The notes under the pieces were generated by a model. It was given only the letters and a program-made list of their open reading frames with translations. It did not search any database and had not been told where the DNA came from. Below are positions 47,371-55,718 of a stretch of DNA of 64,000 nucleotides, piece by piece. A program made the translations under genes and the position numbers. The DNA comes from Streptomyces sp. NBC_00464 (GTDB taxonomy: Bacteria; Actinomycetota; Actinomycetes; Streptomycetales; Streptomycetaceae): contig NZ_CP107899.1 of NCBI RefSeq assembly GCF_036013915.1, positions 1,922,001-1,986,000 on the forward strand. Reading direction: 5' to 3'. How positions within the stretch are numbered: position 1 is the stretch's first letter; every line of letters begins with the position of its first letter.

Positions 47371-47845
47371 AAACGACGTCGTACCGTCGCCCCTCACCTT
47401 CCGACAGGGGCTGCTCGACACCAACATCATGATCCTGCGTCGGTGGATCGACCTTGCGGAGTTGCCGACAGAAATGGCGATCAGCGCCATCACCCTGGCT
47501 GAGCTCTCCGCCGGACCGCACGAGGTCCGGCGGAACGAGGAACAGTCCGACTACGACGAGCATGCCGAGCGGGCCAGGCGGCTGGACGTGCTGCAACGGG
47601 CGGAGAACGAGTTCGATCCCATCCCGTTCGGAGTGGAGGCCGCCCGTATCTACGGCAGGGTCTGCGCCGCCGTGATCGGCGCGGGCCGCAAGCCGCGGCG
47701 GCGCATCGCGGATCTGATGATCGCGGCGATCGCCATCGCCGAGGAGCTTCCGCTGTTCACCACGAACCCGGATGACTTCAAGGGACTGGACGATCTCCTC
47801 ACCGTGGTGCCGGTGACGCGCCCCAAGGATCTCCACGAGCGGTGA
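47360..47845 (+). CDS. PIN-domain toxin (VapC type)
   Basis: 161 residues from the ATG overlapping the antitoxin gene; an internal start cannot be excluded as the first 15 residues are unusual. Catalytic acids of the PIN nuclease are all visible: D20 in LLDTNIMI, E48 in ITLAELSAG, D118 in RRIADLMIAAIA and D138/D139 in TTNPDDF. VapC toxins cut specific RNAs, often initiator or other tRNAs, to stop growth. Unlike the neighbouring remnant at 45477, this copy appears intact and paired with an antitoxin. Confidence 0.9.
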   Translation: MPVENDVVPSPLTFRQGLLDTNIMILRRWIDLAELPTEMAISAITLAELSAGPHEVRRNEEQSDYDEHAERARRLDVLQRAENEFDPIPFGVEAARIYGRVCAAVIGAGRKPRRRIADLMIAAIAIAEELPLFTTNPDDFKGLDDLLTVVPVTRPKDLHER

Positions 47846-47861
47846 CGAGCGGGTTGCGCCC

Positions 47862-47902
47862 GGGCGGGGCGGCACCGGGGCGTTCCCGGTGCCGCCCCGC
47901 CC
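47862..47902. terminator. Bidirectional terminator between toxin gene and glyA
   Basis: An 18-bp perfect stem, GGGCGGGGCGGCACCGGG at 47862-47879 with CCCGGTGCCGCCCCGCCC at 47885-47902, and a five-base loop. It lies between the convergent toxin and glyA stops, ending five bases before the glyA stop codon. Serves either direction. Confidence 0.85.
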
Positions 47903-47907
47903 ATACC

Positions 47908-49197
47908 TCAGGCCACCGGCAGCCCCGGCGCCGGGTACCCGTCCATCAGGGCCTTCACCTCGGCGCGGACCGCCGTGACGGTGGACTCGTCGCCGGTGCG
48001 GGCCGCGGTGACCACACGGTCGATCCAGCCCGCGACCGTGGCCATCTCCGAGGCGGGGACGCCCCGTGAAGTCAGGGCCGGGGTGCCGATCCTGATGCCC
48101 GAGGGGTCGAAGGGCTTCCGGGTGTCGTAGGGGACGGTGTTGTAGTTGACGACGATACCGGCGCGGTCCAGGGCCTTGGCCGCGGTCTTGCCGGGGACGT
48201 CCTTGCCCGTGAGGTCGATCAGGAGGAGGTGGTTGTCCGTGCCTCCCGAGACGAGGTCAAAGCCGCGGGCCGCCAGTTCCTCGCCCAGGGTGCGGGCGTT
48301 GGTCACCACGTCGTGGGCGTAGGTGCGGAAGTCCGGTGCGGCGGCCTCACGCAGGGCCACGCCGATGGCCGCCGTGGTCTGGTTGTGCGGGCCGCCCTGG
48401 AGGCCGGGGAAGACAGCGCGGTCGAGGGCGCGGGCGTGTTCGGCACGGCTCAGGAGCATCGCGCCGCGCGGGCCGCGCAGGGTCTTGTGGGTGGTGGTGG
48501 AGACGACGTCCACGTGCGGGGCGGGCGAGGGGTGCGCGCCGCCGGCGATCAGGCCCGCGATGTGGGCGATGTCCGCGACCAGGACCGCGCCCACCTCGCG
48601 GGCGATCTCGGCGAAGCCGGCAAAGTCGATCTCCCGGGGGACGGCGGTGCCGCCGCAGAAGATCAGCTTGGGGCGTTCGGCGAGGGCCAGGTCGCGGACC
48701 TCGTCCAGGTCGACACGGCCCGTGTCGCGCCGCACCCCGTACTGGACGCCGTTGAACCAGGTGCCGGTGGCCGAGACGCCCCAGCCGTGGGTGAGATGGC
48801 CGCCCATGGGGAGCGACATGCCGAGCACGGTGTCGCCGGGCTTGAGGAAGGCCAGGTAGACGGCGAGGTTGGCCGGGGAGCCGGAGTAGGGCTGGACGTT
48901 GGCGTGGTCCATGCCGAAGAGCGCCTTGGCCCGTTCGACGGTGAGCGTCTCGACCTGGTCGATGATCTGCTGGCCCTCGTAGTACCGCTTGCCGGGGTAG
49001 CCCTCGGAGTACTTGTTCTGGAGGACCGTGCCCGACGCTTCGAGGACGGCTGCGGAGACGTAGTTCTCGCTGGGGATCAGGCGGAGGGTGTCGGCCTGGA
49101 GCTGTTCCTCGGCGGCCACCAGCGCGGCAAGCTCCGGATCGGCTGCCGCCAGCGCGGGGTGGCGGGGGTGCGAGGGTACGGATGCGGTCACTGTCAC
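47908..49197 (-). CDS. glyA: Serine hydroxymethyltransferase (canonical)
   Basis: The GTG at 49197, with GGAGG five bases upstream, gives 429 residues; a second GTG two codons later is also possible. All SHMT hallmarks are intact: LIPSENYVSAAVLEASG, NKYSEGYPGKRYYEGQQIID with both tyrosines, DIAHIAGLIAGG, and the PLP lysine in VVSTTTHKTLRGPRGAML. It converts serine and tetrahydrofolate to glycine and methylene-THF. A ZTP riboswitch precedes it, tying expression to one-carbon status. It is the second SHMT gene of this window; the one at 28997 is divergent in the folate loop. Confidence 0.96.
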   Translation of the reverse strand: MTVTASVPSHPRHPALAAADPELAALVAAEEQLQADTLRLIPSENYVSAAVLEASGTVLQNKYSEGYPGKRYYEGQQIIDQVETLTVERAKALFGMDHANVQPYSGSPANLAVYLAFLKPGDTVLGMSLPMGGHLTHGWGVSATGTWFNGVQYGVRRDTGRVDLDEVRDLALAERPKLIFCGGTAVPREIDFAGFAEIAREVGAVLVADIAHIAGLIAGGAHPSPAPHVDVVSTTTHKTLRGPRGAMLLSRAEHARALDRAVFPGLQGGPHNQTTAAIGVALREAAAPDFRTYAHDVVTNARTLGEELAARGFDLVSGGTDNHLLLIDLTGKDVPGKTAAKALDRAGIVVNYNTVPYDTRKPFDPSGIRIGTPALTSRGVPASEMATVAGWIDRVVTAARTGDESTVTAVRAEVKALMDGYPAPGLPVA

Positions 49198-49206
49198 GGG
49201 ATCCTC

Positions 49207-49366
49207 CCGGGTCGGCCGCGTTGCTGCGGCGTGGACCCGGATGCCCAGGCGGACGGCTCTCCGGCGATGACGAACCCGGGCAGGCCCGGGATGCACCGCT
49301 CCCTCGTGGTCGATTCCACTGAGCATCCCCCGGAGGGGATGCGCGCCAGTCGCGGTGTCTCGCACC
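49207..49366 (-). promoter_or_regulatory. ZTP (pfl) riboswitch with ribosome-binding-site hairpin
   Basis: On the minus strand the glyA leader reads CGCGACTGGCG (49345-49355), AGTGG...ACCACGAGGGAGC, and then CCGCCTGGGCA (49242-49252), the conserved ZTP aptamer elements in the right order. Downstream, CCGGGTC (49234-49240) pairs with GACCCGG (49207-49213) around an inner GCCGC/GCGGC hairpin, and GACCCGG runs into the GGGAGG ribosome-binding site. This is a plausible expression platform: ZTP/ZMP accumulation would free the site and raise SHMT. Confidence 0.88.
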
Positions 49367-49547
49367 CTACCGGGCGGGGCGTTCCGGGGCTGGGCATCCG
49401 GGCGCCCGAAGGAGCGCGAAGGGGCGCAAGGGGCGTGCGGAGTGTCCAGTTCCGCCCTGGTTCACACCCCTTCGGATGTGAGTGGACAGTGAAGAACGTG
49501 GGCAGATTCATCGGGACGGAGTCGGGGCTCAACGGTGGGGGGACCGT

Positions 49548-51242
49548 ATGGAGTCGGGGGATCAGCAGCGCGCGGAGTCCGGGACGTGGGCGGTGCCGCC
49601 TCGGCCGGCACGGGCACCGCTGTCGGCGGGACAGTCGCCGCCACCGGGGCAGGTGCCGCCCGGGTGGGTGCCCCCGGACCGGCCGTCCGGGCCGCCGCCC
49701 GCGGAGCCGCCGGGGCCGGTGCCGCCCGGTGCGGTGGTGCGTGCGGTGGCCGTCGCCCTGCTCAATCTCACCGGTCTCGGGCTCGGGTATGTCCTGGTGC
49801 GCCGGTGGTTCCGCGCCTTCCTGTGCTGGGTGGCGACGGGCTGGCTGCTGCTCGCGGCCCTGCCCGCCGATCCCGACGGCATGTCCGGGGGCCTGGTCAC
49901 CGGGTATCTGCTCGCGCTGGCCGTCGCCGCGGGCGACGGTGCGTGGACGGCGCGGCGCGCGGCGGTGGGCGGGTCCTGGCGGCCGGTGGTCGCGGCCGGA
50001 GCGGGGCTCGTCATGCTGGCGGTTCCTGCCGGCGGTGCGGTGTACTACGGCTCCGCGCAGGACGAGGCGGTCGAGCAGATGCTGCTCGACCGGCTGGACG
50101 AGGGCAACCGCACGGTCGAGGCGGCGTCGGCCAAACCCTTCGGGGCGGCTCAGCAGGACTACCGTTCGGCGCTCGCCGTCTACCGCGAACTCGGTGAGGA
50201 CCATGCCGGATCGCGGGCCGGAAAGCTCGTACCGGCGCGGCTGGACGCGTACTACCGGGCCATAGCAGCGCCGTACCGACAGAAGAAGCACTGCGAGGCC
50301 ATTGAGCCGCTGACCTATCTGCGTTCGGTGCCCGACTCGATCGATCCCGGGCTGCTGGGCGATCTGGCCCGGTATCCCGACGAGCCGCTGGCCATTTCCC
50401 TGTACGCGTGCGGGGTCTCGCAGTTGCGGGACGGCTCGGCGGGAGCGAGCGGCGGGGCGCTCGGCGAGCTGCTGCGTACGTTCCCGGGGTCCCCGCAGGC
50501 CGGGCAGGTCGGGCCCGCCGTCTCGAAGGAGATCGCGGCGCGGACGGGCGCGGTGCGCGGCGACGACCCCTGCGCGGCGACGGAGCAGCTGCGCCAACTG
50601 CGGGCGACGACGGCCTCGTTGCCCGGCAAGGACATCGCGGCGCTGACCAAGGACGCCGACGGGGGAATCAGGGACGGCGTCTACGCCTGCGGGCTGGACG
50701 AGTTCAAGGACAAGGAGTTCGGTGAGGCGCGCAGGACGCTGACCGGTTTCGCCGACACCTACCGGAAGGACAAGCGCCGGGGACGGGCCCAGGACATCGC
50801 GATCGCCGCGGAGATAGCCGACACCCGGCCGGAGGCCGGGAAGCGGCTGCCGCCCGGGAGTGCGCCGGGCAGTGCGCGGATGGAGCTCGTCATCTCCAAC
50901 GACGCCCCGGACGGGGTCGAGATTCTTTACACGGGGCCGGTCACGGGCCGGGTGGCCATCAAGGGCTGCGGGAGCTGCACGTCGTACTCCTGGTCGACGG
51001 GGGCTCTCAGAGCGTGCAAGAGCACGGGGAAGAGCTATCCGCACGTGACACTGCGGTTGCCCGCGGGCGAGTACCACTTCCTCTACAAGCACCGCGAGGG
51101 CTCCGCCGGCTCCGGGGCCGATGCCACCAGCTACGCGGACGGTTCGAAGATCGAGCCCGGCTACCGGTACACCGGGTGCACGTATGTGACCTCCTCGACG
51201 TCCTTCGGCAGCGGGCTGATAGACCCGGCAGCCGCGGGCTGA
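49548..51242 (+). CDS. Large membrane protein with extracytoplasmic repeat region
   Basis: The ATG at 49548 with GGTGGGGGGA upstream gives 564 residues. A proline-rich N-terminus (PPPGQVPPGWVPPDRPSGPPP) precedes three or four transmembrane helices (VVRAVAVALLNLTGLGLGYVL, FLCWVATGWLLLAALP, TGYLLALAVAAGDGAW, VVAAGAGLVMLAVPAGGAVYYG). The remaining 360 residues are outside and helical, with paired cysteines in repeats resembling TPR units (KKHCEAIEPLTYLRSVPDS, DDPCAATEQLRQLRATTASL, DGVYACGLDEFKDKEFGEA), ending in a beta-rich domain with ACKSTGKSYPHVTLRLPAGEYHF. I do not recognise a function; a scaffold or ligand-binding role is likely. Confidence 0.8.
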   Translation: MESGDQQRAESGTWAVPPRPARAPLSAGQSPPPGQVPPGWVPPDRPSGPPPAEPPGPVPPGAVVRAVAVALLNLTGLGLGYVLVRRWFRAFLCWVATGWLLLAALPADPDGMSGGLVTGYLLALAVAAGDGAWTARRAAVGGSWRPVVAAGAGLVMLAVPAGGAVYYGSAQDEAVEQMLLDRLDEGNRTVEAASAKPFGAAQQDYRSALAVYRELGEDHAGSRAGKLVPARLDAYYRAIAAPYRQKKHCEAIEPLTYLRSVPDSIDPGLLGDLARYPDEPLAISLYACGVSQLRDGSAGASGGALGELLRTFPGSPQAGQVGPAVSKEIAARTGAVRGDDPCAATEQLRQLRATTASLPGKDIAALTKDADGGIRDGVYACGLDEFKDKEFGEARRTLTGFADTYRKDKRRGRAQDIAIAAEIADTRPEAGKRLPPGSAPGSARMELVISNDAPDGVEILYTGPVTGRVAIKGCGSCTSYSWSTGALRACKSTGKSYPHVTLRLPAGEYHFLYKHREGSAGSGADATSYADGSKIEPGYRYTGCTYVTSSTSFGSGLIDPAAAG

Positions 51243-51388
51243 CCTGTCGTCGGTCATCCGGATCGGTCAGGAGTGACCGGACAACGTGCCCGATACCCGC
51301 CGATTCGGCGCGAACCGGCGGTGGTCCAGGCCACCTTGGCTGATTCTTGGTGAATGCATGCCCCATACATGAGGCGTTCCTCGCCAGA

Positions 51389-51429
51389 GTGGCGCATTAC
51401 ATGCGCACATCATTCGGCACATGCGCCAC
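51389..51429 (+). promoter_or_regulatory. Inverted and direct copies of ATGCGCCAC before the protease gene
   Basis: GTGGCGCAT at 51389-51397 and ATGCGCCAC at 51421-51429 form a 9-bp inverted repeat, and a third related copy, ATGCGCACA, lies at 51401-51409. The group sits 30-70 bases upstream of the TTG start in a locally less GC-rich leader. Possible operator for a regulator of the protease. Confidence 0.45.
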
Positions 51430-51458
51430 ACGCGAGACCCACATCGCAGGGGGTTACT

Positions 51459-53408
51459 TTGAGAATCAGCCGCGCCCGACGACGCGCCGGGCTGAGCATG
51501 GCGGCGACACTGCCACTGCTCGCCGGTGCGCTCGCTCTCGGGATACCCAACGCCAGCGCGGATTCCGCGCCGAGCGGCCGGGACGCGCTGCAGGGCACCA
51601 AACCGGCCTGGGCCACCGCCACGGCCGACCGGGGAGCAACGGCCGACAGCGGAAAGGTCGCCGTCCGGGTCCACCTCGCCGGGCGGGACGCGAAGGGGCT
51701 GGCCGCCTACGCGGCAGCCGTCTCCGACCCGCAGTCGCCGTCGTACGGGAAGTACCTGAGCGCCACGCAGGCGCAGGCGCGGTTCGGGGCCACCCAGGAC
51801 CAGATCGACCGGGTGAGCCGGTGGCTGGAGTCCAGCGGGCTGACCGTCACCGGCGCCAACCAGCACTACGTCTCGGCCACCGGTGAAGTAGCCCGGACCG
51901 AGAAGGCGTTCAGCACCCAGCTGCACAACTACCGCAAGGGCAGCCGGACCTATCGCGCCCCTGCCTCCACCGCCTCCGTGCCCGCCGCGCTCAGCGATGT
52001 CGTACTCGCCGTCTCGGGCCTGGACAACGCACCGCACAGGTCGAGCCACGACGAGGTGCTGCCGCCGCCGGACGCGGTGTTCCGCAACTCCGGCCCGTTC
52101 TCCTCCTACTTCGGGTCGAAGACCGCCTCCACCCTGCCGAGCGCGTACGGGGCCAAGGTGCCCTACGCGGTCAAGGGGTACACCGGCAAGCAGCTGCGCG
52201 CCGCGTACGGGGCCGGGAGTTACACCGGCAAGGGAGTGACCGTCGCGATCACCGACGCGTACGCCTCCCCCACCATCGCGCAGGACGCCGCCGAGTACGC
52301 GAAGCGCAACGGTGACGCGCCCTACCGGCACGGCCAGCTCAGCCAGGTGCTGCCGGACGACTACACGAAGACCGAGGAGTGCGGGGCCTCCGGCTGGTAC
52401 GGCGAGGAGACCCTCGACGTCGAGGCCGTGCACGCGGTCGCGCCGGATGCCGGCATCGTCTACGTGGGCGGCGCGTCCTGCTACGACAACGACCTGCTGG
52501 ACTCGCTGAACAAGGTCGTCGACTCCCGGCTCGCGGACATCGTCTCCAACTCGTGGGGCGACGTCGAGGCCAACCAGACCCCTGACCTGGCGCTCGCCTA
52601 CGACCAGGTGTTCAAGATGGGCGCGGTCGAGGGCATCGGCTTCTACTTCTCCTCCGGCGACAACGGCGACAACGTCGCGTCCACCGGCACCAAGCAGATC
52701 GACGTGCCCGCCAACTCCGCCTGGGTGACCTCGGTCGGCGGTACGTCCCTGGCCGTCGGCAAGGGCGACACGTACAAGTGGGAGACCGGCTGGGGCACGA
52801 CGAACGCTCCCCTGTCGGCGGACGGCAAGAGCTGGACCGGCTTCCCCGGCGCCTACACCTCGGGCGCGGGCGGCGGCACCAGCTCCACCGTGAAGCAGCC
52901 GTTCTACCAGCGCGGCACCGTGCCGGACTCGCTGGCGAAGGCGAACGGGAAGACCCGGATGCGCACGGCCCCGGACATCGCGGCCGTCGCGGACCCGAAC
53001 ACCGGTTTCCTGGTGGGCCAGACCCAGACGCTGCCGGACGGATCGCTGGGGTACGACGAGTACCGCATCGGTGGTACGTCGCTTGCGGCGCCGGTCATCG
53101 CCGGTGTCCAGGCCCTGGCGCAGCAGGCGCAGCGCGGGCGTCCGATCGGTTTCGCCAACCCGGCGATCTACGCCCGCTCCCACACGAAGGCGTACCACGA
53201 CGTGACGGACCACCCGCTGGGTGCCGGCCATGATCTCGCGGTCGCCCGGGTGGACTTCGTCAACGGTGTCGACGCGGCGGACGGCCTGCGGACCTCGGTG
53301 CGCAGCCTGGGCAAGGACGCCTCGCTGTCGGCGGTGCGGGGCTACGACGACGTGACGGGTGTCGGTACGCCGGCCTCCGGCTATGTGAGCTCGTACCGCA
53401 GGCGCTGA
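51459..53408 (+). CDS. Secreted S53-family serine-carboxyl peptidase (sedolisin/kumamolisin)
   Basis: The TTG at 51459 with AGGGGG five bases upstream gives 649 residues. A signal peptide (SMAATLPLLAGALALGIPNASA) is followed by the pro-kumamolisin activation domain (VRVHLAGRDAKGLAAYAAAVSDPQSPSYGKYLS) and the catalytic domain. The Glu and Asp of the triad lie in YGEETLDVEAVHAVAP, the oxyanion aspartate region in FYFSSGDNGDN, and the serine in the variant motif YRIGGTSLAAPV (SGTSxxxP in the family). The C-terminal calcium site is suggested by the DDVTGVGTP motif. Such enzymes are acid-stable endopeptidases or tripeptidyl peptidases. Ends at a large palindromic terminator. Confidence 0.94.
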   Translation: MRISRARRRAGLSMAATLPLLAGALALGIPNASADSAPSGRDALQGTKPAWATATADRGATADSGKVAVRVHLAGRDAKGLAAYAAAVSDPQSPSYGKYLSATQAQARFGATQDQIDRVSRWLESSGLTVTGANQHYVSATGEVARTEKAFSTQLHNYRKGSRTYRAPASTASVPAALSDVVLAVSGLDNAPHRSSHDEVLPPPDAVFRNSGPFSSYFGSKTASTLPSAYGAKVPYAVKGYTGKQLRAAYGAGSYTGKGVTVAITDAYASPTIAQDAAEYAKRNGDAPYRHGQLSQVLPDDYTKTEECGASGWYGEETLDVEAVHAVAPDAGIVYVGGASCYDNDLLDSLNKVVDSRLADIVSNSWGDVEANQTPDLALAYDQVFKMGAVEGIGFYFSSGDNGDNVASTGTKQIDVPANSAWVTSVGGTSLAVGKGDTYKWETGWGTTNAPLSADGKSWTGFPGAYTSGAGGGTSSTVKQPFYQRGTVPDSLAKANGKTRMRTAPDIAAVADPNTGFLVGQTQTLPDGSLGYDEYRIGGTSLAAPVIAGVQALAQQAQRGRPIGFANPAIYARSHTKAYHDVTDHPLGAGHDLAVARVDFVNGVDAADGLRTSVRSLGKDASLSAVRGYDDVTGVGTPASGYVSSYRRR

Positions 53409-53429
53409 GCCTTGCGGTACGTGACGGGG

Positions 53430-53474
53430 CGAGCCGGCCGTCACGGGGCACAGTGCCCCGTGACGGCCGGCTCG
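53430..53474. terminator. 45-base perfect palindrome between protease and ku genes
   Basis: CGAGCCGGCCGTCACGGGGCAC (53430-53451) and its exact complement (53453-53474) are separated by a single A: 22 perfect pairs. It directly abuts the ku stop codon and starts 22 bases after the protease stop. Almost certainly a bidirectional terminator for the two convergent genes. Confidence 0.9.
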
Positions 53475-54614
53475 TTACGCAGAGGCCCGTTTGCGCGAGG
53501 CGGTCTTGGTCCCGCTCTGCTTCTTGGCCGCCGTCTTCTTGGACGCACCGGTCTTCGACGCCGCCTTCTTCGCGCCGGACCGGCCGCTGGACGCGGTCTT
53601 CTTCGCCGCCGGCTTGCTCGTACTCGCCGTGGACTTCTTCGCCCCCGAGGGCTTGGGCGAGGAGGAAGCCGTCTTCCGGGCCCCGCCGGATCCGGCGCGC
53701 GACACCGACTTGCCCGTGGGGGTCTTACGGGTGGTGGAGCCGGACGGCTTGCGGTCGGCGATCGAGGTGACCTTCGCGACCTGCGCCTCTTCCTCGCCTT
53801 CCTCGCCTTCCTCGTCCGCCTCGCCCGCCTCGCCCTCCCCGCGGGCCTCCTTCGCCGCCCGGACGCTGTTCTCCAGGGCCGCGAGGAGGTCGATGACCTT
53901 CCCGCCGGATTCACCGGCCGCGGCCGGCTCCAGGGTCTCGCCGGAGGCCTTGGCCGCGATGAGCTCCTCGACCGCCTCGCGGTAGTCGTCGTGCAGCGAT
54001 TCCATGTCGACCTCGCCGAGCGTGTCCATCAGGGCGTCCGCAAGGTCGAGTTCGGCGTCCCGGACCGACACGTCACTCTCCGGGGCGACCCCTTCGGGAG
54101 CCCGGATCTCGTCCGGCCAGAGCAGGCCGTGCATCGCGATCACGTCGTCGACCACCCGCAGCATGCCAAGGCGCTCCCGGCCGCGCAGCGCGTACTTGGC
54201 GAGGGCGACCTTCTGGCTGCGCTTCAGCGCCTCGCGCAGCAGGGTGTAGGGCTTGGCCGCCGGCACGCCGTTCGCGGAGAGGTAGTACGCCGCGTCCATC
54301 TGGAGCGGGTCGATGGAGTCGGCCGGCACGAAGGCGACGATCTCGATCGTCTTGGCTGTGGGCAGCGGCAGCGCGCCGAGGTCCTCGTCGGTGATCGGGA
54401 TCAGCGAGCCGTCCGCGTCCTCGTACGCCTTGCCGATGTCGGCGGCGGTCAGCTCCTCGCCGTCCAGTTCGCACACCTTGCGGTAGCGGATGCGGCCGCC
54501 GTCGGTGACGTGGACCTGCCGGAAGGAGATCGCGTGGTTCTCGGTGGCGTTGACCAGCTTGATCGGGATGCTGACCAGCCCGAAGGAGATGGCGCCGTTC
54601 CATATGGACCTCAC
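53475..54614 (-). CDS. ku: DNA-end-binding protein Ku
   Basis: 379 residues starting MRSIWNGAISFGLVSIPIKLVNATE, the bacterial Ku opening. The ring-forming beta-barrel core runs to about residue 260 (for example RRYRKVC-like RIRYRKVCELDGEEL, and ERLGMLRVVDDVIAMHGLLWPDEI). The last 110 residues are an unusually long Lys/Ala/Ser/Thr tail with AAKKTA and SGAKK repeats, resembling histone H1 tails and expected to bind DNA. Ku binds double-strand ends and recruits LigD for end joining. It is divergent from the LigD polymerase gene across 60 bases. Confidence 0.96.
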   Translation of the reverse strand: MRSIWNGAISFGLVSIPIKLVNATENHAISFRQVHVTDGGRIRYRKVCELDGEELTAADIGKAYEDADGSLIPITDEDLGALPLPTAKTIEIVAFVPADSIDPLQMDAAYYLSANGVPAAKPYTLLREALKRSQKVALAKYALRGRERLGMLRVVDDVIAMHGLLWPDEIRAPEGVAPESDVSVRDAELDLADALMDTLGEVDMESLHDDYREAVEELIAAKASGETLEPAAAGESGGKVIDLLAALENSVRAAKEARGEGEAGEADEEGEEGEEEAQVAKVTSIADRKPSGSTTRKTPTGKSVSRAGSGGARKTASSSPKPSGAKKSTASTSKPAAKKTASSGRSGAKKAASKTGASKKTAAKKQSGTKTASRKRASA

Positions 54615-54674
54615 CGGTCACCCCTTACATCCGTTATGCCCGTACTCATCCATTTTTCGTGTGATTCTTATCGT

Positions 54675-55571
54675 ATGACGCCGATCACAGTGGTGGAGGG
54701 GCGGCGGCTGTCGCTCAGCAACCTGGACAAGGTGCTGTATCCGGCCACCGGCACCACCAAGGGCGAGGTGCTGCACTACTACGCGGCCACGGCGGCCGAG
54801 GCTCTGCTGGCACATCTGCGGGACCGGCCGCTGTCCTTCCTGCGCTATCCGGACGGGCCGGACGGGCAGCTGTTCTTCACCAAGAACCCACCGCCCGGTA
54901 CGCCGTCCTGGGTACACACCGCCCCGGTGCCGCACCACGAGAGGGAGCAGGCCAGGCAGGTCGTCGTCCAGGACCTCGCCTCGCTGATGTGGGCGGCCAA
55001 CCTGGTGGTGGAGTTCCACACCCCGCAGTGGCGGGCCGACACCCCGGGGCTGGCCGACCGGATGGTGTTCGATCTGGACCCGGGAGCACCCGCGACGGTC
55101 GTGGAGTGCTGCACGGTCGCGCTCTGGCTGCGGGAGCGGCTCGCCGCGGACGGACTGGAGGCTTACGGGAAGACGTCCGGGTCCAAGGGGCTGCATCTGC
55201 TCGTACCGCTGGAGCCCACCGCCTCCGAGCGGGTGTCGGCGTACGCGAAGGAGCTGGCCGTCCAGGCGGAGCGGGAGCTTCCGGATCTGGTGGTGCACCG
55301 GATGAGGCGGGCACTGCGGCCGGGCAAGGTGTTCGTCGATTTCAGCCAGAACGCGGCGGCGAAGACCACCGCCACCCCCTACACCCTGCGCGCGCGTGCC
55401 GAGCCGTCCGTGTCCGCGCCGGTCACCTGGGCGGAGATCGAGAAGTGCCGCAGCCCCGGGGAGCTGGTCTTCCTGGCCGGTGACATGGCGCAGCGGCTGG
55501 CGCGGTACGGCGATCTGCTCGCACCGCTCACCGAGCCGGACCGGGGACGGCCGATTCCGGACAGTCCGTAG
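54675..55571 (+). CDS. Non-homologous end-joining polymerase (LigD PolDom, stand-alone)
   Basis: 298 residues from the ATG at 54675. The archaeo-eukaryotic primase-type polymerase domain of LigD is shown by LSNLDKVLYPATGTTKGEVLHYY, FTKNPPPGTPSWV, the catalytic acid pair in MVFDLDPG, KTSGSKGLHLLVPL and VFVDFSQNAAAKTT. Ligase and phosphoesterase domains present in mycobacterial LigD are absent, so ligation must come from a separate ATP-dependent ligase elsewhere. It fills ends with ribo- or deoxynucleotides. It pairs with the divergent ku. Confidence 0.95.
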   Translation: MTPITVVEGRRLSLSNLDKVLYPATGTTKGEVLHYYAATAAEALLAHLRDRPLSFLRYPDGPDGQLFFTKNPPPGTPSWVHTAPVPHHEREQARQVVVQDLASLMWAANLVVEFHTPQWRADTPGLADRMVFDLDPGAPATVVECCTVALWLRERLAADGLEAYGKTSGSKGLHLLVPLEPTASERVSAYAKELAVQAERELPDLVVHRMRRALRPGKVFVDFSQNAAAKTTATPYTLRARAEPSVSAPVTWAEIEKCRSPGELVFLAGDMAQRLARYGDLLAPLTEPDRGRPIPDSP

Positions 55572-55718
55572 GGCTTTCCGTGTCCGGGACATACCGCATC
55601 GCCGCAGGCATTGTCATGTTCAAGGGCAAAAGGCGGGAGGGGGCGGGCGGATTGTCCGAGCGGTGGTGCACACTCTGCGCAGACACTGCTTCGTGGGAAA
55701 CCGTGGGGAGGCGATGGC

